A stretch of 64,000 bases of DNA from Bacillota bacterium (GCA_023390335.1 JAEWCZ010000091.1:117015-181014), one strand, 5' to 3'; positions 53,005 through 63,900 are shown, numbered from the stretch's first letter. Numbers and translations are program-made. The notes: generated by a model from the sequence alone, not told the origin.

Positions 53005-55341
53005 CTAAGCTTCCAGTTCATCACTCTTTTGAAGAATTACTAATGAAGTTGGAATTGTAACTTCCCACTGTTCACCGGTAAATTCGCCTTCTGCCGTATC
53101 ATTGGTCTGTGATTTTATCTCATCTATAATTGATACATAAAGTTCATCATCAATAAGAGGCACAGTTCCTCCATTCCAAAGCTTGCCGGTGTTAGCAAAG
53201 AAAGCCAGTGCATCTTCATAATTTGGTCGTACGGGGACAATCACCCTTGCTGCGCCTGCATGCAAGAACTTTGTGAATTGTGGGTCAGAGCCTTCAGTGT
53301 CTCTAATTGCGTCATCCCATCCTTCATTTCTTCCCCAAAAATATGGATAGAACACATACGACATTTGTTCCCACTCAAAAGCCTGCTCAAAAAATTGCAC
53401 ATTTTCACCAATTTTCTGAACAGTGTTTAGTTTTATATCGATTTCTGAATCGGTTTCGTTGAATGCATTAAAATTAAATTCCTCTCCCCGCAGGAAGTGA
53501 ATACACCACTTTTTCAATTCTTTCTTTTCTATTTCTCTATTTGTTGTTGGATTACTATAAACGGGTTGGGTGTATTCCAATTCAGAGAGCTGTTTGCGAT
53601 ATTCTGCCATCTGAGCTTCATAAGCTTCCATTATGGCTGTGTACGTTTTAATCTGCCAGCTTTCATAAAGTTCCGGGGTTCTCTCACACTCAACTACGAT
53701 ATTTATTGCAATTCCTGCGTAATCTCTCATCATTACTGCTACAGGTATTTCACCTATATAACCGTCAAGGTTCATTATTTCGAAAAGCTGGGGTTTATCT
53801 CTCCACACTTTTCCTATCACTACCTGAAAATCACTGTTACTACCTACACCGCCTCCGCCGGCATATGCCCGTACAGCTTTGTATCCATCCGGCACTTTAA
53901 GTTTTTTGGTAACATTAGTTACTATAGCTGGATGTTCTGCAGGAATATCATAAGATTCTCCAATTGATACAAGCTTAGCAGGCGGCGGTGTAACTCCCTT
54001 AACGTTATATTGATGTATAAAGTTATTAAAATTGTCCTCGGTTATATCTCTATGTGTTATATTCAGTGCATCGGGCATTTTTACACCGTTTTTCATTTCA
54101 GTCTTTGATTTCTTATTTATAAAGTTGTAAAAAGCAGCCGGCTCTGGAACGATAAATTCATAAAGCATTCTCTTGCCAAAATTGAATATTTTCGCCTCGT
54201 AAATCTTATCCACCCATCTGTATATACCAACCACATTATCAGCACCTGTTTTGTTATCGAAAGAGTGGTTATTTTTTTCTTCTATCTCGCTTATTGTTGT
54301 ACTTTTACGGGACTCCTTTACTCTTTCCGTTATTTTAGAGACGGCACGTGACACTATTTCTCTGGAGTAGTCGGAAGCTATTCTGTTTGTTTCTGATTGT
54401 GAACCGGAGAGTGATATATTTGTGTTTGCAGTAAGTTTAACAAATTGTCCGTAAGAAGCGGATACACTTAAACCTGCACTAAAATCCGTATTGGAGGAGA
54501 TTATACTTTGGGATTCTCTTTGAAGACTGAACCTTTCACTGTTTTGGAGATCTTTTTCATCCTCTTTTGTTGTTTCTGTTTCTAGAAATGATACATCTTC
54601 TGTCCTGTCAAGTCTCCGGTGAACCCTCTCTCTAAGCTCACCTTTTAGCACATTTTCAATGTAGGCTATATCACCCATTTTAGCAGCTTTGAACGTCTGC
54701 TTGACAACTTTAAGGTCGCCTACGCCTAGTACTTTGAAATGTTCACTAAAGGAAGGATTTGATGCTTTATCCTTTAAAAAATGCTTTGGAATTACAACTG
54801 ATGCTTTTAAAATTGTATGTATATCTTCAATATTCTTTGTTTTGATATCATTGTTTGTTAAATAATCTATAAGATTTAGTACTCTTAGAGAGGTAATTAC
54901 ATTTTCATGAGTCTGAGGATCGTCATATGTCCAATAGGCAAACATAAGTAGCTGTTTCCAAAGTATACTGTAAATACTTTCATTCGTTGCTGTATCTTCA
55001 TTCTTAACCCATGAATTAAACTCCAATGAGCTATTTGCATACCCTTTTTCTATAAATATAGCATCTATATCATGTATGAGTTTTTCAATATATTCATTTT
55101 TCTGTATACTAGATGCCAGACTATATATATAATGCATAATATCATAAAAAGTAGGTGGGATTTTAGTGGTGTACGACCGAATTTTTCTTGCTGCGAGATA
55201 CCTGTTTTTTAAACTTGATATAGAATGTGTCAGGTTGTCATCAATATTTAGAGTATAATTTAGATATTTCAAACCGTCCTTATAATTTATTACTTTTTGT
55301 GCAGGCCTGATACCTACAAATCGGAAAATTTCACTTTCCAA
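53005..55341 (-). CDS. Large protein of unknown function upstream of the patatin gene, 778 aa
   Basis: I do not recognise a named family. The N-terminal 250 residues look helical. A charged segment (about 245-275) is followed by a Ser/Thr-rich alternating stretch of about 60 residues (SAGLSVSASYGQFVKLTANT), of the kind seen in membrane-inserting beta-hairpins. Next come a conserved-looking IYRWVDKIYEAKIFNFGKRM part, a beta domain with PAEHPAIVTNVTKKLKVPDG, a helical hairpin around WQIKTYTAIMEAYEAQ, and a C-terminal part with FFEQAFEWEQMSYVFYPYF and GAARVIVPVRPNYEDAL. There is no signal peptide. The start is TTG after GGGGGCG. It precedes the patatin gene by 50 bases. A delivery or pore-forming role is speculative. 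Confidence 0.75.
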   Translation of the reverse strand: MESEIFRFVGIRPAQKVINYKDGLKYLNYTLNIDDNLTHSISSLKNRYLAARKIRSYTTKIPPTFYDIMHYIYSLASSIQKNEYIEKLIHDIDAIFIEKGYANSSLEFNSWVKNEDTATNESIYSILWKQLLMFAYWTYDDPQTHENVITSLRVLNLIDYLTNNDIKTKNIEDIHTILKASVVIPKHFLKDKASNPSFSEHFKVLGVGDLKVVKQTFKAAKMGDIAYIENVLKGELRERVHRRLDRTEDVSFLETETTKEDEKDLQNSERFSLQRESQSIISSNTDFSAGLSVSASYGQFVKLTANTNISLSGSQSETNRIASDYSREIVSRAVSKITERVKESRKSTTISEIEEKNNHSFDNKTGADNVVGIYRWVDKIYEAKIFNFGKRMLYEFIVPEPAAFYNFINKKSKTEMKNGVKMPDALNITHRDITEDNFNNFIHQYNVKGVTPPPAKLVSIGESYDIPAEHPAIVTNVTKKLKVPDGYKAVRAYAGGGGVGSNSDFQVVIGKVWRDKPQLFEIMNLDGYIGEIPVAVMMRDYAGIAINIVVECERTPELYESWQIKTYTAIMEAYEAQMAEYRKQLSELEYTQPVYSNPTTNREIEKKELKKWCIHFLRGEEFNFNAFNETDSEIDIKLNTVQKIGENVQFFEQAFEWEQMSYVFYPYFWGRNEGWDDAIRDTEGSDPQFTKFLHAGAARVIVPVRPNYEDALAFFANTGKLWNGGTVPLIDDELYVSIIDEIKSQTNDTAEGEFTGEQWEVTIPTSLVILQKSDELEA

Positions 55342-55538
55342 ATCTATCGCCCCCTAAATGAAATTTGAATTTAAGGTTTTAAAACAAAAACAGGGTCCAA
55401 TTGACATAATTATACAATTAGGTCAATGACGTGTCAATGAAAATAATGAAAATATTGGAATATTTTTTATTATTTTGAAGTAATTTGTGGATCATGTCAG
55501 TTTTGTATATAAATGTAAAGTAACCATAAGTAATATCA

Positions 55539-57062
55539 TTATACTAGGGTATATACTAGCGCACCTTTCTTACCTTTATCATCAAAAATAAAAATTTCGA
55601 ACTTTTGAGAGTCAGAATATCCAAAGTTCATATTTCTATAACTTTGTTGAGTAATTGCTTTCCCGTCAAGGTTATATAGTTTTGAAAAACCATTTGTTTC
55701 AGCACAAATAATATTATTTATTACATCGATTCGAGTAAAGTTTGGTTTCAGAATAACTATACCGTTTTTATCTAAGATTCCGTATTTTCCTTTTTCTTTT
55801 ACTAAATACAATTGATTTTCGTAACAATGTTGAATTAAATCATATTTAAGTTTTGCTAAGTATTTTCCAGTTTTATCTATTATCCCGTACTTACCACCTT
55901 TTAAAACAACTGCTGTACCAAACTCAAAATTCTCGTTACCATTTTCCGTGCGCATTATTTCATACTGAGCGGGGATAACCAATTTATTCTTAATATTGAT
56001 ATAGCCTACTTTTCCTTTTATAACAACCGGTGCTAACCCGTTACAAAATGACCCTGCCCCATCATATTGTGGCTTAATTATCTCTTTACCGTTTTTATTT
56101 ATAAAACCGTATTTGTTACCTTTTTTTACTTTAATATAACCTTCGGCAGATATTGTGCCGGCAGCATCGAATTGCGGCTTTGCTACTACAGTCATGTTTC
56201 TATTTATCAGACCCAATTTTTTGCTTTGTGAAAAGAACGTGATATCATTGTTTCCAAAATCATAAATATTGTCATAAATCGGATTGAGTACTACCCCGTC
56301 CTTAGTTGCTAGCCCCACTTTTTTATTTTTTATAAATGGAGCAAATCCGTCTCTATAGTCATATGCTTCATCAAACTGAGGCTTAACAACTTCTTTGCCG
56401 GTTTCATCAATATACCCCCATTTATTGTTAAAATCTTTTACCTGAGCAATCCCACCCCGAAAGCTTACAAGAGTACCTATACCTTCTGCTTCATAGCCAA
56501 TCTGTGCATATTTTGGGGCAAGTATCTCTTTACCTGTCTTATCGATAAGTCCCCATTTTCTATTAACACATACGGGTGCAACACCATCAACAAAATTAAA
56601 CACATTATCATACTTTAATGGTATGACTTCTTTTCCTGTAGTGTCTATAAAGCCCCATTTTCCATTAAACTCCACTCTTGCAAGTCCTTCAAAAAAGTTA
56701 CCTACACCATACATATCATATTTTATGTCAGTAATTTTATTACCGTTTTCATCTATAAAGCCTTCCTTATCGTCTTTGGTAACAATAATAAATCCATGAA
56801 AGTAATCCGATATATAATCATAAATAGCATCTGCTATAATAACCCCATCTTTATTTATAACTCCATATTTTTCGTCCTTTTGAAATTTCAACAGCGGCAA
56901 ATTGTTATTATTTATATCATAATCTGAACTTGTAAGCTCCTGTAAATTTTCATACTTAGCTTGTATAACAGTTATTTTTGAATCAATAGAAGCTGCCCCA
57001 ACATTTGTGCATAGAAAAAATGACAAAGCAGCTGATAGAATTAAAATATATATTCTCTTCAT
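55539..57062 (-). CDS. Exported WG-repeat protein
   Basis: A 507-residue protein with a signal peptide (residues 1-23, ending near VGAA) and about ten WG repeats of the form KWGFIDTTGKEVIPLKYDNV. These repeats, each about 30 residues, form beta-hairpin structures common in surface proteins of low-GC bacteria. No catalytic motif or wall anchor is visible. A GAGGT site precedes the ATG. Function is unknown. Confidence 0.88.
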   Translation of the reverse strand: MKRIYILILSAALSFFLCTNVGAASIDSKITVIQAKYENLQELTSSDYDINNNNLPLLKFQKDEKYGVINKDGVIIADAIYDYISDYFHGFIIVTKDDKEGFIDENGNKITDIKYDMYGVGNFFEGLARVEFNGKWGFIDTTGKEVIPLKYDNVFNFVDGVAPVCVNRKWGLIDKTGKEILAPKYAQIGYEAEGIGTLVSFRGGIAQVKDFNNKWGYIDETGKEVVKPQFDEAYDYRDGFAPFIKNKKVGLATKDGVVLNPIYDNIYDFGNNDITFFSQSKKLGLINRNMTVVAKPQFDAAGTISAEGYIKVKKGNKYGFINKNGKEIIKPQYDGAGSFCNGLAPVVIKGKVGYINIKNKLVIPAQYEIMRTENGNENFEFGTAVVLKGGKYGIIDKTGKYLAKLKYDLIQHCYENQLYLVKEKGKYGILDKNGIVILKPNFTRIDVINNIICAETNGFSKLYNLDGKAITQQSYRNMNFGYSDSQKFEIFIFDDKGKKGALVYTLV

Positions 57063-57182
57063 ATATTACCTCTTTTCTAAAAATAAAGATAATATACATA
57101 TATTAATAGGATTTGCATTTAATAACATTTAATTTTTAGCAATAAAGTATAGTAGAATATCAAGTAAAAGGAGTTGAATAAG

Positions 57183-57392
57183 ATGGCAAGGAAATGTTTA
57201 CGTTGTGGAGATCAAATGATCGAAAATTGTAAAGCAAATATTTCAGGTAGTGGGCAATATATTTCTCACGTTTCAAAAAAAGATGGATTTCTAAAGAAAG
57301 CTCAATCTGATTGTAACTTAGCGGTCTGTTCTAATTGTGGATATTTGGAATTTTATGTTGATGAGCCGCATAACTTTGCAGTAGATAAATAG
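57183..57392 (+). CDS. Small zinc-ribbon protein, 69 aa
   Basis: The peptide starts MARKCLRCGDQMIENCKANI and carries two CxxC pairs, CLRC and CSNC, that would hold one zinc ion. Nucleic-acid-binding zinc ribbons look like this, and similar small proteins are common in clostridia without known function. AAAGGAG precedes the ATG by nine bases; a TTG three codons upstream overlaps the site and is unlikely. A terminator follows at 57402. Confidence 0.75.
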   Translation: MARKCLRCGDQMIENCKANISGSGQYISHVSKKDGFLKKAQSDCNLAVCSNCGYLEFYVDEPHNFAVDK

Positions 57393-57401
57393 AATGCACA
57401 T

Positions 57402-57440
57402 GAGGCTCAACTCTGTCAAATATCTGAGTTGAACCTCTTT
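57402..57440. terminator. Terminator after the zinc-ribbon gene
   Basis: GAGGCTCAACTC and GAGTTGAACCTC pair with one mismatch, followed by TTTC. It could also serve the minus-strand operon. Confidence 0.75.
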
Positions 57441-57498
57441 CATTTACACACTTGTTTTTTTATTAACCTTATTTTTAATTACATGTATTCGATGCCTA

Positions 57499-58143
57499 TC
57501 AAATAGAAGCTAATATTCTTATATCCTCTATTCTGATATGCATACCATAACTTTTTTCCAAAACCATATTTACAAGGCCCGTATGGTTTAAATTCATCAT
57601 ACAAAAACCTGGTAAAAAAGTATATCGGGCACCACACACTATGTCTTTGCTACAATTTGACGCTATTCCTTCAAATCCTATCATATGATATGCTTGAACG
57701 TCTTTAACTTTTTTATCTCTTGAAAATTTCGGACCTACAACCCATGAATAAATAAGTCCTGTTAATTCTTCTACTTTAATGACTTTTAATACATGCGGTA
57801 TTGGACAACCAGCCCCCATTGGTCTTCCCACAACTATATCATCCTTCTGAATATCCAATTTTTCAACAAGATCAGTTCTAAAAGGTAATACAATCTTAAT
57901 TGCAGAAATTTCTCCTGGAAGAGGGTTTAACAAAAAATCATAGTTGTGTTGAAAAACATCAATACCTTTATGGTTTGTAGTAGAAATATCTTCAGTCAAA
58001 TTTTTAGTTTTTTCATAACAAAAAGGGCAAGCATCAGATTTTTTAACACCACTTTTTATTAATGATAATAGTTCTTCACAGGAATTTTCCCCACATAAAC
58101 CACAGTTTTTATTTTTAGGCAGTATTATTTTTGTTTCATCCAT
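57499..58143 (-). CDS. [4Fe-4S] protein of the GTPase/ATPase trio
   Basis: A 214-residue soluble protein. The N-terminus holds a Fes-type cluster motif CGLCGENSC followed after 16 residues by CPFC (C-x2-C-x4-C-x16-C), as in the gamma subunit of the CO dehydrogenase/acetyl-CoA synthase corrinoid protein. The rest is a distinct domain with DIVVGRPMGAGCPIPHVLKV, IYSWVVGPKFSRDKKVKDVQ and TFLPGFCMMNLNHTGLVNMV, containing further cysteines. It ends the operon two bases after the GTPase gene. A role in assembling or handling a metal centre is inferred; I know no named function. Confidence 0.75.
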   Translation of the reverse strand: MDETKIILPKNKNCGLCGENSCEELLSLIKSGVKKSDACPFCYEKTKNLTEDISTTNHKGIDVFQHNYDFLLNPLPGEISAIKIVLPFRTDLVEKLDIQKDDIVVGRPMGAGCPIPHVLKVIKVEELTGLIYSWVVGPKFSRDKKVKDVQAYHMIGFEGIASNCSKDIVCGARYTFLPGFCMMNLNHTGLVNMVLEKSYGMHIRIEDIRILASI

Positions 58144-58145
58144 TT

Positions 58146-58856
58146 CTATTCACCTCTATATAAATAATCTGCTATCTGACCACTAAGTTTCTTAACAACA
58201 CCAAAGTGATTTTGCCATCCAATATCCTTCTTTCCAATACAGATTGTACATGTACCTATTGGAGGATTACCCTTCAGATATAGATTATTTTTATCAATAT
58301 CTTGTGAATTTCTTATTAGATCAAATAATTGATTTAACGCTGTCCCCTGGAGCGCATTGGTTTCAATTAATTTTATACCAGAATGTACTTCCTTTATTTT
58401 TTGGGCCATAACTTCTCTTTCAGCCTGACTTACAAGATCTGTCTTTGTTACAACTATTGTATCGGCTAAACCAATCATAGTACTCATTTTTTCTGGTGCA
58501 TGAATACCGGATATAGAGCTCAAGACAGCAATTCCCATTCCTTGATTAAGATATGGTGAACACCTTAAACATAAACCTGCACTTTCAATTAATAGAAGTT
58601 CAGAGCCATTTTCTTCTGCCCATTCAATAGTTTCACCAACAATCATAACCTCAGCATGATCAGGACACAAATCTCCAGAATAAATTTTCCGAGTATGTAT
58701 ATTAAATTCATTTTTTAATTCTATGTCTTCATACGCTTTTACAACATCCATTTTTAGAAATGAAATAGAAAATTCATCCTTCAAATTTTTAACAATTTGC
58801 TTTATTAATGCTGTTTTACCTGCTGACGGTGGTCCTGCGATTACTATTAACTTCAT
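58146..58856 (-). CDS. HypB/UreG-like SIMIBI GTPase
   Basis: A 236-residue P-loop GTPase. The P-loop is VIAGPPSAGKTALI, the G4 motif is VVTKTDL, and the switch region includes IYSGDLCPDHAEVM. Cysteines in GLCLRCSPYLNQ and GTCTICIGKKDIG form two CxxC pairs. HypB and UreG, the nearest families, insert nickel; MeaB-type relatives guard cofactors. No hydrogenase or urease gene is present here, so the target is something else. It lies two bases from both neighbours, so translation is tightly coupled. Confidence 0.8.
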   Translation of the reverse strand: MKLIVIAGPPSAGKTALIKQIVKNLKDEFSISFLKMDVVKAYEDIELKNEFNIHTRKIYSGDLCPDHAEVMIVGETIEWAEENGSELLLIESAGLCLRCSPYLNQGMGIAVLSSISGIHAPEKMSTMIGLADTIVVTKTDLVSQAEREVMAQKIKEVHSGIKLIETNALQGTALNQLFDLIRNSQDIDKNNLYLKGNPPIGTCTICIGKKDIGWQNHFGVVKKLSGQIADYLYRGE

Positions 58857-58858
58857 TT

Positions 58859-59647
58859 TTATCCCCCCTTCTTTATATTAAAACATAAATGTTCACTTGA
58901 TATAATCTGACCGACTCTTAGCATTTCTCTAATTTTAGACAGACTCTCATCTAATTCCAACAAAATTTTTACAGTTTCTTCTTCTACAATGTTACGGTGT
59001 ATAACTTCCGTTACAGCGCCATTTCTCATAATAATTCTTTTCTGAGTATTTAGTGCTATTACCGGATCATGTGTAACAAAAATTATTATCTTTTTTTTAT
59101 TATGTATCATGTTTAATACTTCTTGTTTAAATATACCTGCATTTTCTATTTCATCTAACAGTATAATTGGTGATGCCCCAATAAGAATTGCATCAGCTAT
59201 TAACAAAGACCTCGTTTGCCCTCCAGATAATGTTGTTACCTTATATTCTTCCTTAATCTTTTCTCCTGTAAATTTATTAGCAAGTTCTATTGTATCCTCA
59301 ATTAACCCTATACCATTAATTTTTCTAGCTCTAATATGAGTATTTAAGAATTCTCTAACTGTAAAATCTGCAAAACATTTTGTATTTTGAGTTATCATTG
59401 CAATTGGTTTTAAAGAAGGATTGAAACGCGTTTCATCATCAGGAGCTTTTCCATTTATAAAAATTTTTCTTTTTGTAGCTGTATCTTTTTGTGCAAGTAG
59501 CTCAATATCTGTAATTAATGCTGTCTTTCCGCTACCTGTGGGTCCTACTACTGAAATTGTTTCTCCTGCTTTAAAAGTGATATTATCAAATCTTTCTTTC
59601 TCACCTAATTTATTAATCCCTGGCATTATTGTTAATTCATTGATCAT
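58859..59647 (-). CDS. Soluble ABC-type ATPase of the trio
   Basis: A 262-residue ABC ATPase. Walker A is VVGPTGSGKTALI, the Q-loop is in IAMITQNTKCF, the signature is TTLSGGQTRSLLIADAIL, Walker B is PIILLDEIENAGIF and the H-loop is FVTHDPV. No permease gene is adjacent. Together with the GTPase and [4Fe-4S] protein two bases apart, it looks like part of a cytosolic complex comparable in layout to SufC-type ATPases. I place the start at MINELTIMPG with GGGGGAAG upstream rather than an ATG seven codons before. Confidence 0.8.
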   Translation of the reverse strand: MINELTIMPGINKLGEKERFDNITFKAGETISVVGPTGSGKTALITDIELLAQKDTATKRKIFINGKAPDDETRFNPSLKPIAMITQNTKCFADFTVREFLNTHIRARKINGIGLIEDTIELANKFTGEKIKEEYKVTTLSGGQTRSLLIADAILIGASPIILLDEIENAGIFKQEVLNMIHNKKKIIIFVTHDPVIALNTQKRIIMRNGAVTEVIHRNIVEEETVKILLELDESLSKIREMLRVGQIISSEHLCFNIKKGG

Positions 59648-59693
59648 AAATCTTCCCCCACTCTTCATTATTTTTTTAAGAATTTATATAAAT

Positions 59694-60950
59694 TTAAACT
59701 ATTATTTCTTTTATTTTGTAAACTGGACAAATAAATAATAAAATAGCTCCTAACATTACTGTTAATCCACTGATTATAAAAGTATTTATGTATCCTAGAT
59801 TCACTGCTATAATTCCACCTAGTAAAGATCCAATTGGTACTGTTCCCCATATAATGGTTCTCATATTTGCATTCATCCTCCCTTGCATTTCTGATAGAGT
59901 TATTAACTGTCTAAGAGTAAGTTGATTTATATCGAATATTGACATTATAATAGCAATTAAAAAAAGTATTATTGTAAGAATATAAATTGGTGAAAATAGT
60001 AAACAAACTGGAATAATTGATAAAGCCAAACCTAAAAGTAGGTTAGTTAAAAAAAGACATTTCCCAAAACCAATCTTTTTAGAAACTTTTTTAGCAATAC
60101 TCGCACCAACAAATAATCCCATACCACTAATAGCCAAAACAAATCCTATTTCTGCTGGTGAAAAATGCAACTTATTATAAGCAAATATCAATAAAACAGA
60201 ATTCATCATTGAATAACCCAAATTGATTAATGATGTAACAATAGCTAAAGACCGTAAAATTGGATCAGTAAATACAAACTTTAATCCTTCTATTATTTCA
60301 CTAGTAATTATTTTAAAATTTATGCTATTATTATTTTTTACCGGCTTTCTTTTGAGCCTCAATAATAAGAAACATGAAATTAAGTAGTTAACGGCATTAA
60401 ACAAAATAGTTACTATTGCACTAATTAATCCAATAAGCCATCCAGCAAATACAGGACCAAACATTTTTGTTCCCGACTTGCTTATAGATGTTTTTGAATT
60501 CCCATTAGGCAAATGGTTTTTGTTTAATATCAATGGTATATATGACATACCGGAAATAGTGTAAAACACTGTAAAAGTCCCCATTATTGTCATTACTATG
60601 TATAAAAATTTCATATCTAATATTTCGTATTGATAAACTATTGGTATTGATAAAATCGAAAAAAAACAAATAATATTAGAACCTATCATAATTTTAACAG
60701 GATCAAACCTGTCAACAATTGCTCCGGTTAAAAAGCCAAAAAATAAGTATGGTAGTGTTTCAACTGTTTTTAAAAAACCAACCATATCAGCAGTAGCATC
60801 AAATTTATTTATTGCTAAAGTAGATACTGCTAATGTTGTTATTTCATTGCCCATTTGACATACTGTCAATCCAATCAATAAATATAAAAATATTTTATTT
60901 TCCCAAATATCACTGGGTTTAAATTTTTGAAGTCGTTCAAGTAAATTCAT
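59694..60950 (-). CDS. MFS transporter linked to the NRPS gene
   Basis: A 418-residue major facilitator protein with 12 predicted helices. It begins DIWENKIFLYLLIGLTVCQMGNE-like sequence and has VGFLKTVETLPYLFFGFLTGAIVDRFDPVKIMIG, a motif A region with VDRFD. Helix 5 and the central loop (KRKPVKNNNSINFKI) are typical of drug-efflux MFS proteins. The ATG overlaps the NRPS stop by one base (TAATG), so the pair is translationally coupled and the transporter probably exports the NRPS product. Confidence 0.88.
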   Translation of the reverse strand: MNLLERLQKFKPSDIWENKIFLYLLIGLTVCQMGNEITTLAVSTLAINKFDATADMVGFLKTVETLPYLFFGFLTGAIVDRFDPVKIMIGSNIICFFSILSIPIVYQYEILDMKFLYIVMTIMGTFTVFYTISGMSYIPLILNKNHLPNGNSKTSISKSGTKMFGPVFAGWLIGLISAIVTILFNAVNYLISCFLLLRLKRKPVKNNNSINFKIITSEIIEGLKFVFTDPILRSLAIVTSLINLGYSMMNSVLLIFAYNKLHFSPAEIGFVLAISGMGLFVGASIAKKVSKKIGFGKCLFLTNLLLGLALSIIPVCLLFSPIYILTIILFLIAIIMSIFDINQLTLRQLITLSEMQGRMNANMRTIIWGTVPIGSLLGGIIAVNLGYINTFIISGLTVMLGAILLFICPVYKIKEIIV

Positions 60951-63900
60951 TATAAAAACCCTTTCTTCTTAAAATATGAGAAATATGTATCAATTAAAAT
61001 TAACATATCTTTTGGATTTCCAATTTCTGTATCTTTCAAAAATTCTTTTGAATTAGTATCGTCAAAATATATTTTCTTATCTGTAAATTTATTATCTTCA
61101 GTAAATATTGGCATAAGCGGATATAAAGAATTCTCTTTTGTTTCACTTATATTTTGAATTAATTTTAATCTCCATTCTTTATAAGGCAAAATATCAATTT
61201 TAAAATCTTTCAATTTAATATGATTAATAAAATCTTTTAACGATATCGTACTATGATTTAATAAATGAAAAACATTATTAATAGATTGTTCCTTTTCAGA
61301 AATATGCACGATTGCTTTGCTCACATAATCCACCGGGGTCATGTCAATACGAATATCAAGGTCTGGAGCAGATTTCAATTGTATACATCCTTTTATCATT
61401 CTTGAAAAGAAATCATCAAGATTAGCTTCACCTGAGATACTATGCCCGGTTATTCTGGGTAAGCGGTATATTGTTATTGGAAAACCTTTGTTTGATGCTG
61501 TTAACATTATCTTATCTGCTACCCATTTACTTATAGAATAGCCATTATTGTTAATATCAGGCAAATTGAGCAAGGGGTCACTTTCAAATATTTTCTCTTC
61601 ATTCTTATACAATGAAGAAGTAAATACTGATAGCGTTGAAATATAATGTATTGGTTTTATTTTTCCTTCAGCTGCAAATTTTAGAACGTTTTGTGTCCCT
61701 GTTACATTAACTGGTTTTAGTTTTGAATAAGGATAAACAAAATTCACATATGCACCGTTATGATAAATTTTATCTATACAATTAATTAAATTACTATATT
61801 CTTCTATATATATTCCTAGATTAGGCTTGCTTAATTCTCCAACAACCGCAATAATCCTGGAATCAAACTTGTCTTCCCACAATGAATATGATTTTATAGA
61901 ATTGATAACTCTTTCTTTTGCCTGAGAATTATCTTTTGCTCTAACTAAACAGTAAATATTCGCTTTTGTGTTATTAAGTAATTCAAGTAGTAAAAAGACA
62001 CCAAGAAAACCATTTGCACCAGTAACTAATATGTTTTTTATATCATTTTCAAATTTGAAGTTTACAGGAAAAACAAGTTCTTTGTCTAATTGAATTTCTT
62101 TATTTAGATCAAAGTTATCAAACTTTGTTTCAATTATTTCTCCATTTTTACATTTATCTATGTAGTTACTTAATGCTTCTACTGTAGGAAATTGAAAAAT
62201 GATATTAAATGGAATCCTCATATCAAATTCATTATGCACTTTAGAAATTAGTTGTGTAGCTAAAAGAGAATGCCCTCCTATCTCAAAAAAATTATCATTG
62301 ATACTAACCTGTTTTAGTCCCAATAGGCTTGTCCATATTTCAGATAATTTAATCTGAGTTTCTGTTTGTGCTCCTACATATTCTTTTGTTGTACTTATAC
62401 CATATTCTAATGGTTCCGGTAATTGCTTTCGATCTATTTTTGAATTTGGTGTTAATGGCATTTCATCTAGTATTACATATATTGATGGCACCATATATGA
62501 CGGCAGTTTTTGAGTAACATATTCTCTTAATTCTTCTACATTTATTTGCTTTGCTTTTGTTGCTACTATATATGCTACTAATTGTTTATTATTATTTTCT
62601 GTTTCTTTTACTATTACTACACTTTGTTTTATATCTTCGTTTGATTCTAATACTCTTTCTATTTCTCCTAGCTCTATCCTATAGCCTCTAATTTTTACCT
62701 GATAATCCATTCGACCTAGAAATTCTACTTCTCCATTTTCTAATAATCTTACCTGATCTCCTGTCTTATACAAACATTTTCCTGGTGCTTTTCCATATAG
62801 ATCGGGTATAAACTTTTCTGCTGTCAGTTCCACTCTATTATAGTATCCTATGGATACCCCTTCTCCTCCTATGTACAACTCTCCTATTACTCCATATGGT
62901 AACATTTGCAGGTTTTTATCTAATACATAAAATTGTGTATTATTTATGGGTTTACCTATTGAAACTGCTACTTCATCATTGACTTCATTTATTTCTTTCT
63001 TTACTTCATATATACTTGACCAGATCGTAGTTTCTGTTGGTCCATACATATTCCATAAGCTTCCGCATTTTTTCAATATTTTTTCTGCTAGCCCTTTTGA
63101 TAATGCTTCTCCTCCACATAATGCCTTTAAATTTGAATCCCCTTCCCAATCAGATTCTAGAAGCATCTGCCAACTACTTGGTGTCGCCTGCAATATTGTT
63201 ATCTTTGATTCTTTTATTGTTTTTGATAATAAATTACCATCTAACACTGTTTCACGGCATGCTACTATTAATCTACTCCCTGTTATTAGCGGTAGATATA
63301 TCTCCAACGCCGCGATATCAAATGATATAGTCGTTATTGCCAATAACCTGTCTTCTGGTTTTATTCCGGGTTTTTCTTTCATTGAAACAAGAAAATTGGT
63401 TAGGCTATTATGAGTTATTCTCACTCCTTTTGGATTACCTGTTGAACCGGATGTAAATATTATATATGCTAAATTATTTGTTTTTACTCTTTTATTCAGA
63501 TTTTGTGCTTTACACATCTGAATATTTTCGTTCACATTTGATAAACATATAATTTTCTTGTTTTTTAGTAAATCATCCTCTTCACTTTTATTTGTAACTA
63601 TTATTGACATTTTTGTTTCATTAATAATATATAAAAGTCTCTCTTTTGGGAATAATGGATCCAAAGGAACGTATGCTCCGCCAGCTTTTAGAATTCCCAA
63701 CAGACCTATAATCATCTCTAATGATCTTTCGGTATATAATCCTACTGCAATATTAGGGCCAACTCCGTTTTCCTGTAAATAATGAGCCAGCTGATTTGAT
63801 TTCTCATTTAACTCTTTATAAGTTAATTTCTGGTCTTCGAACTCAACTGCTATTCTATATGGTGTCCTTTCTACTTGCTCCTCAAACATATTATGTATAC

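Noticed and set aside
53005..55341. Contractile injection or prophage module around the 778-aa protein
   Set aside because: No sheath, tube, baseplate, terminase, capsid or integrase gene is present within the window; only the patatin is adjacent.
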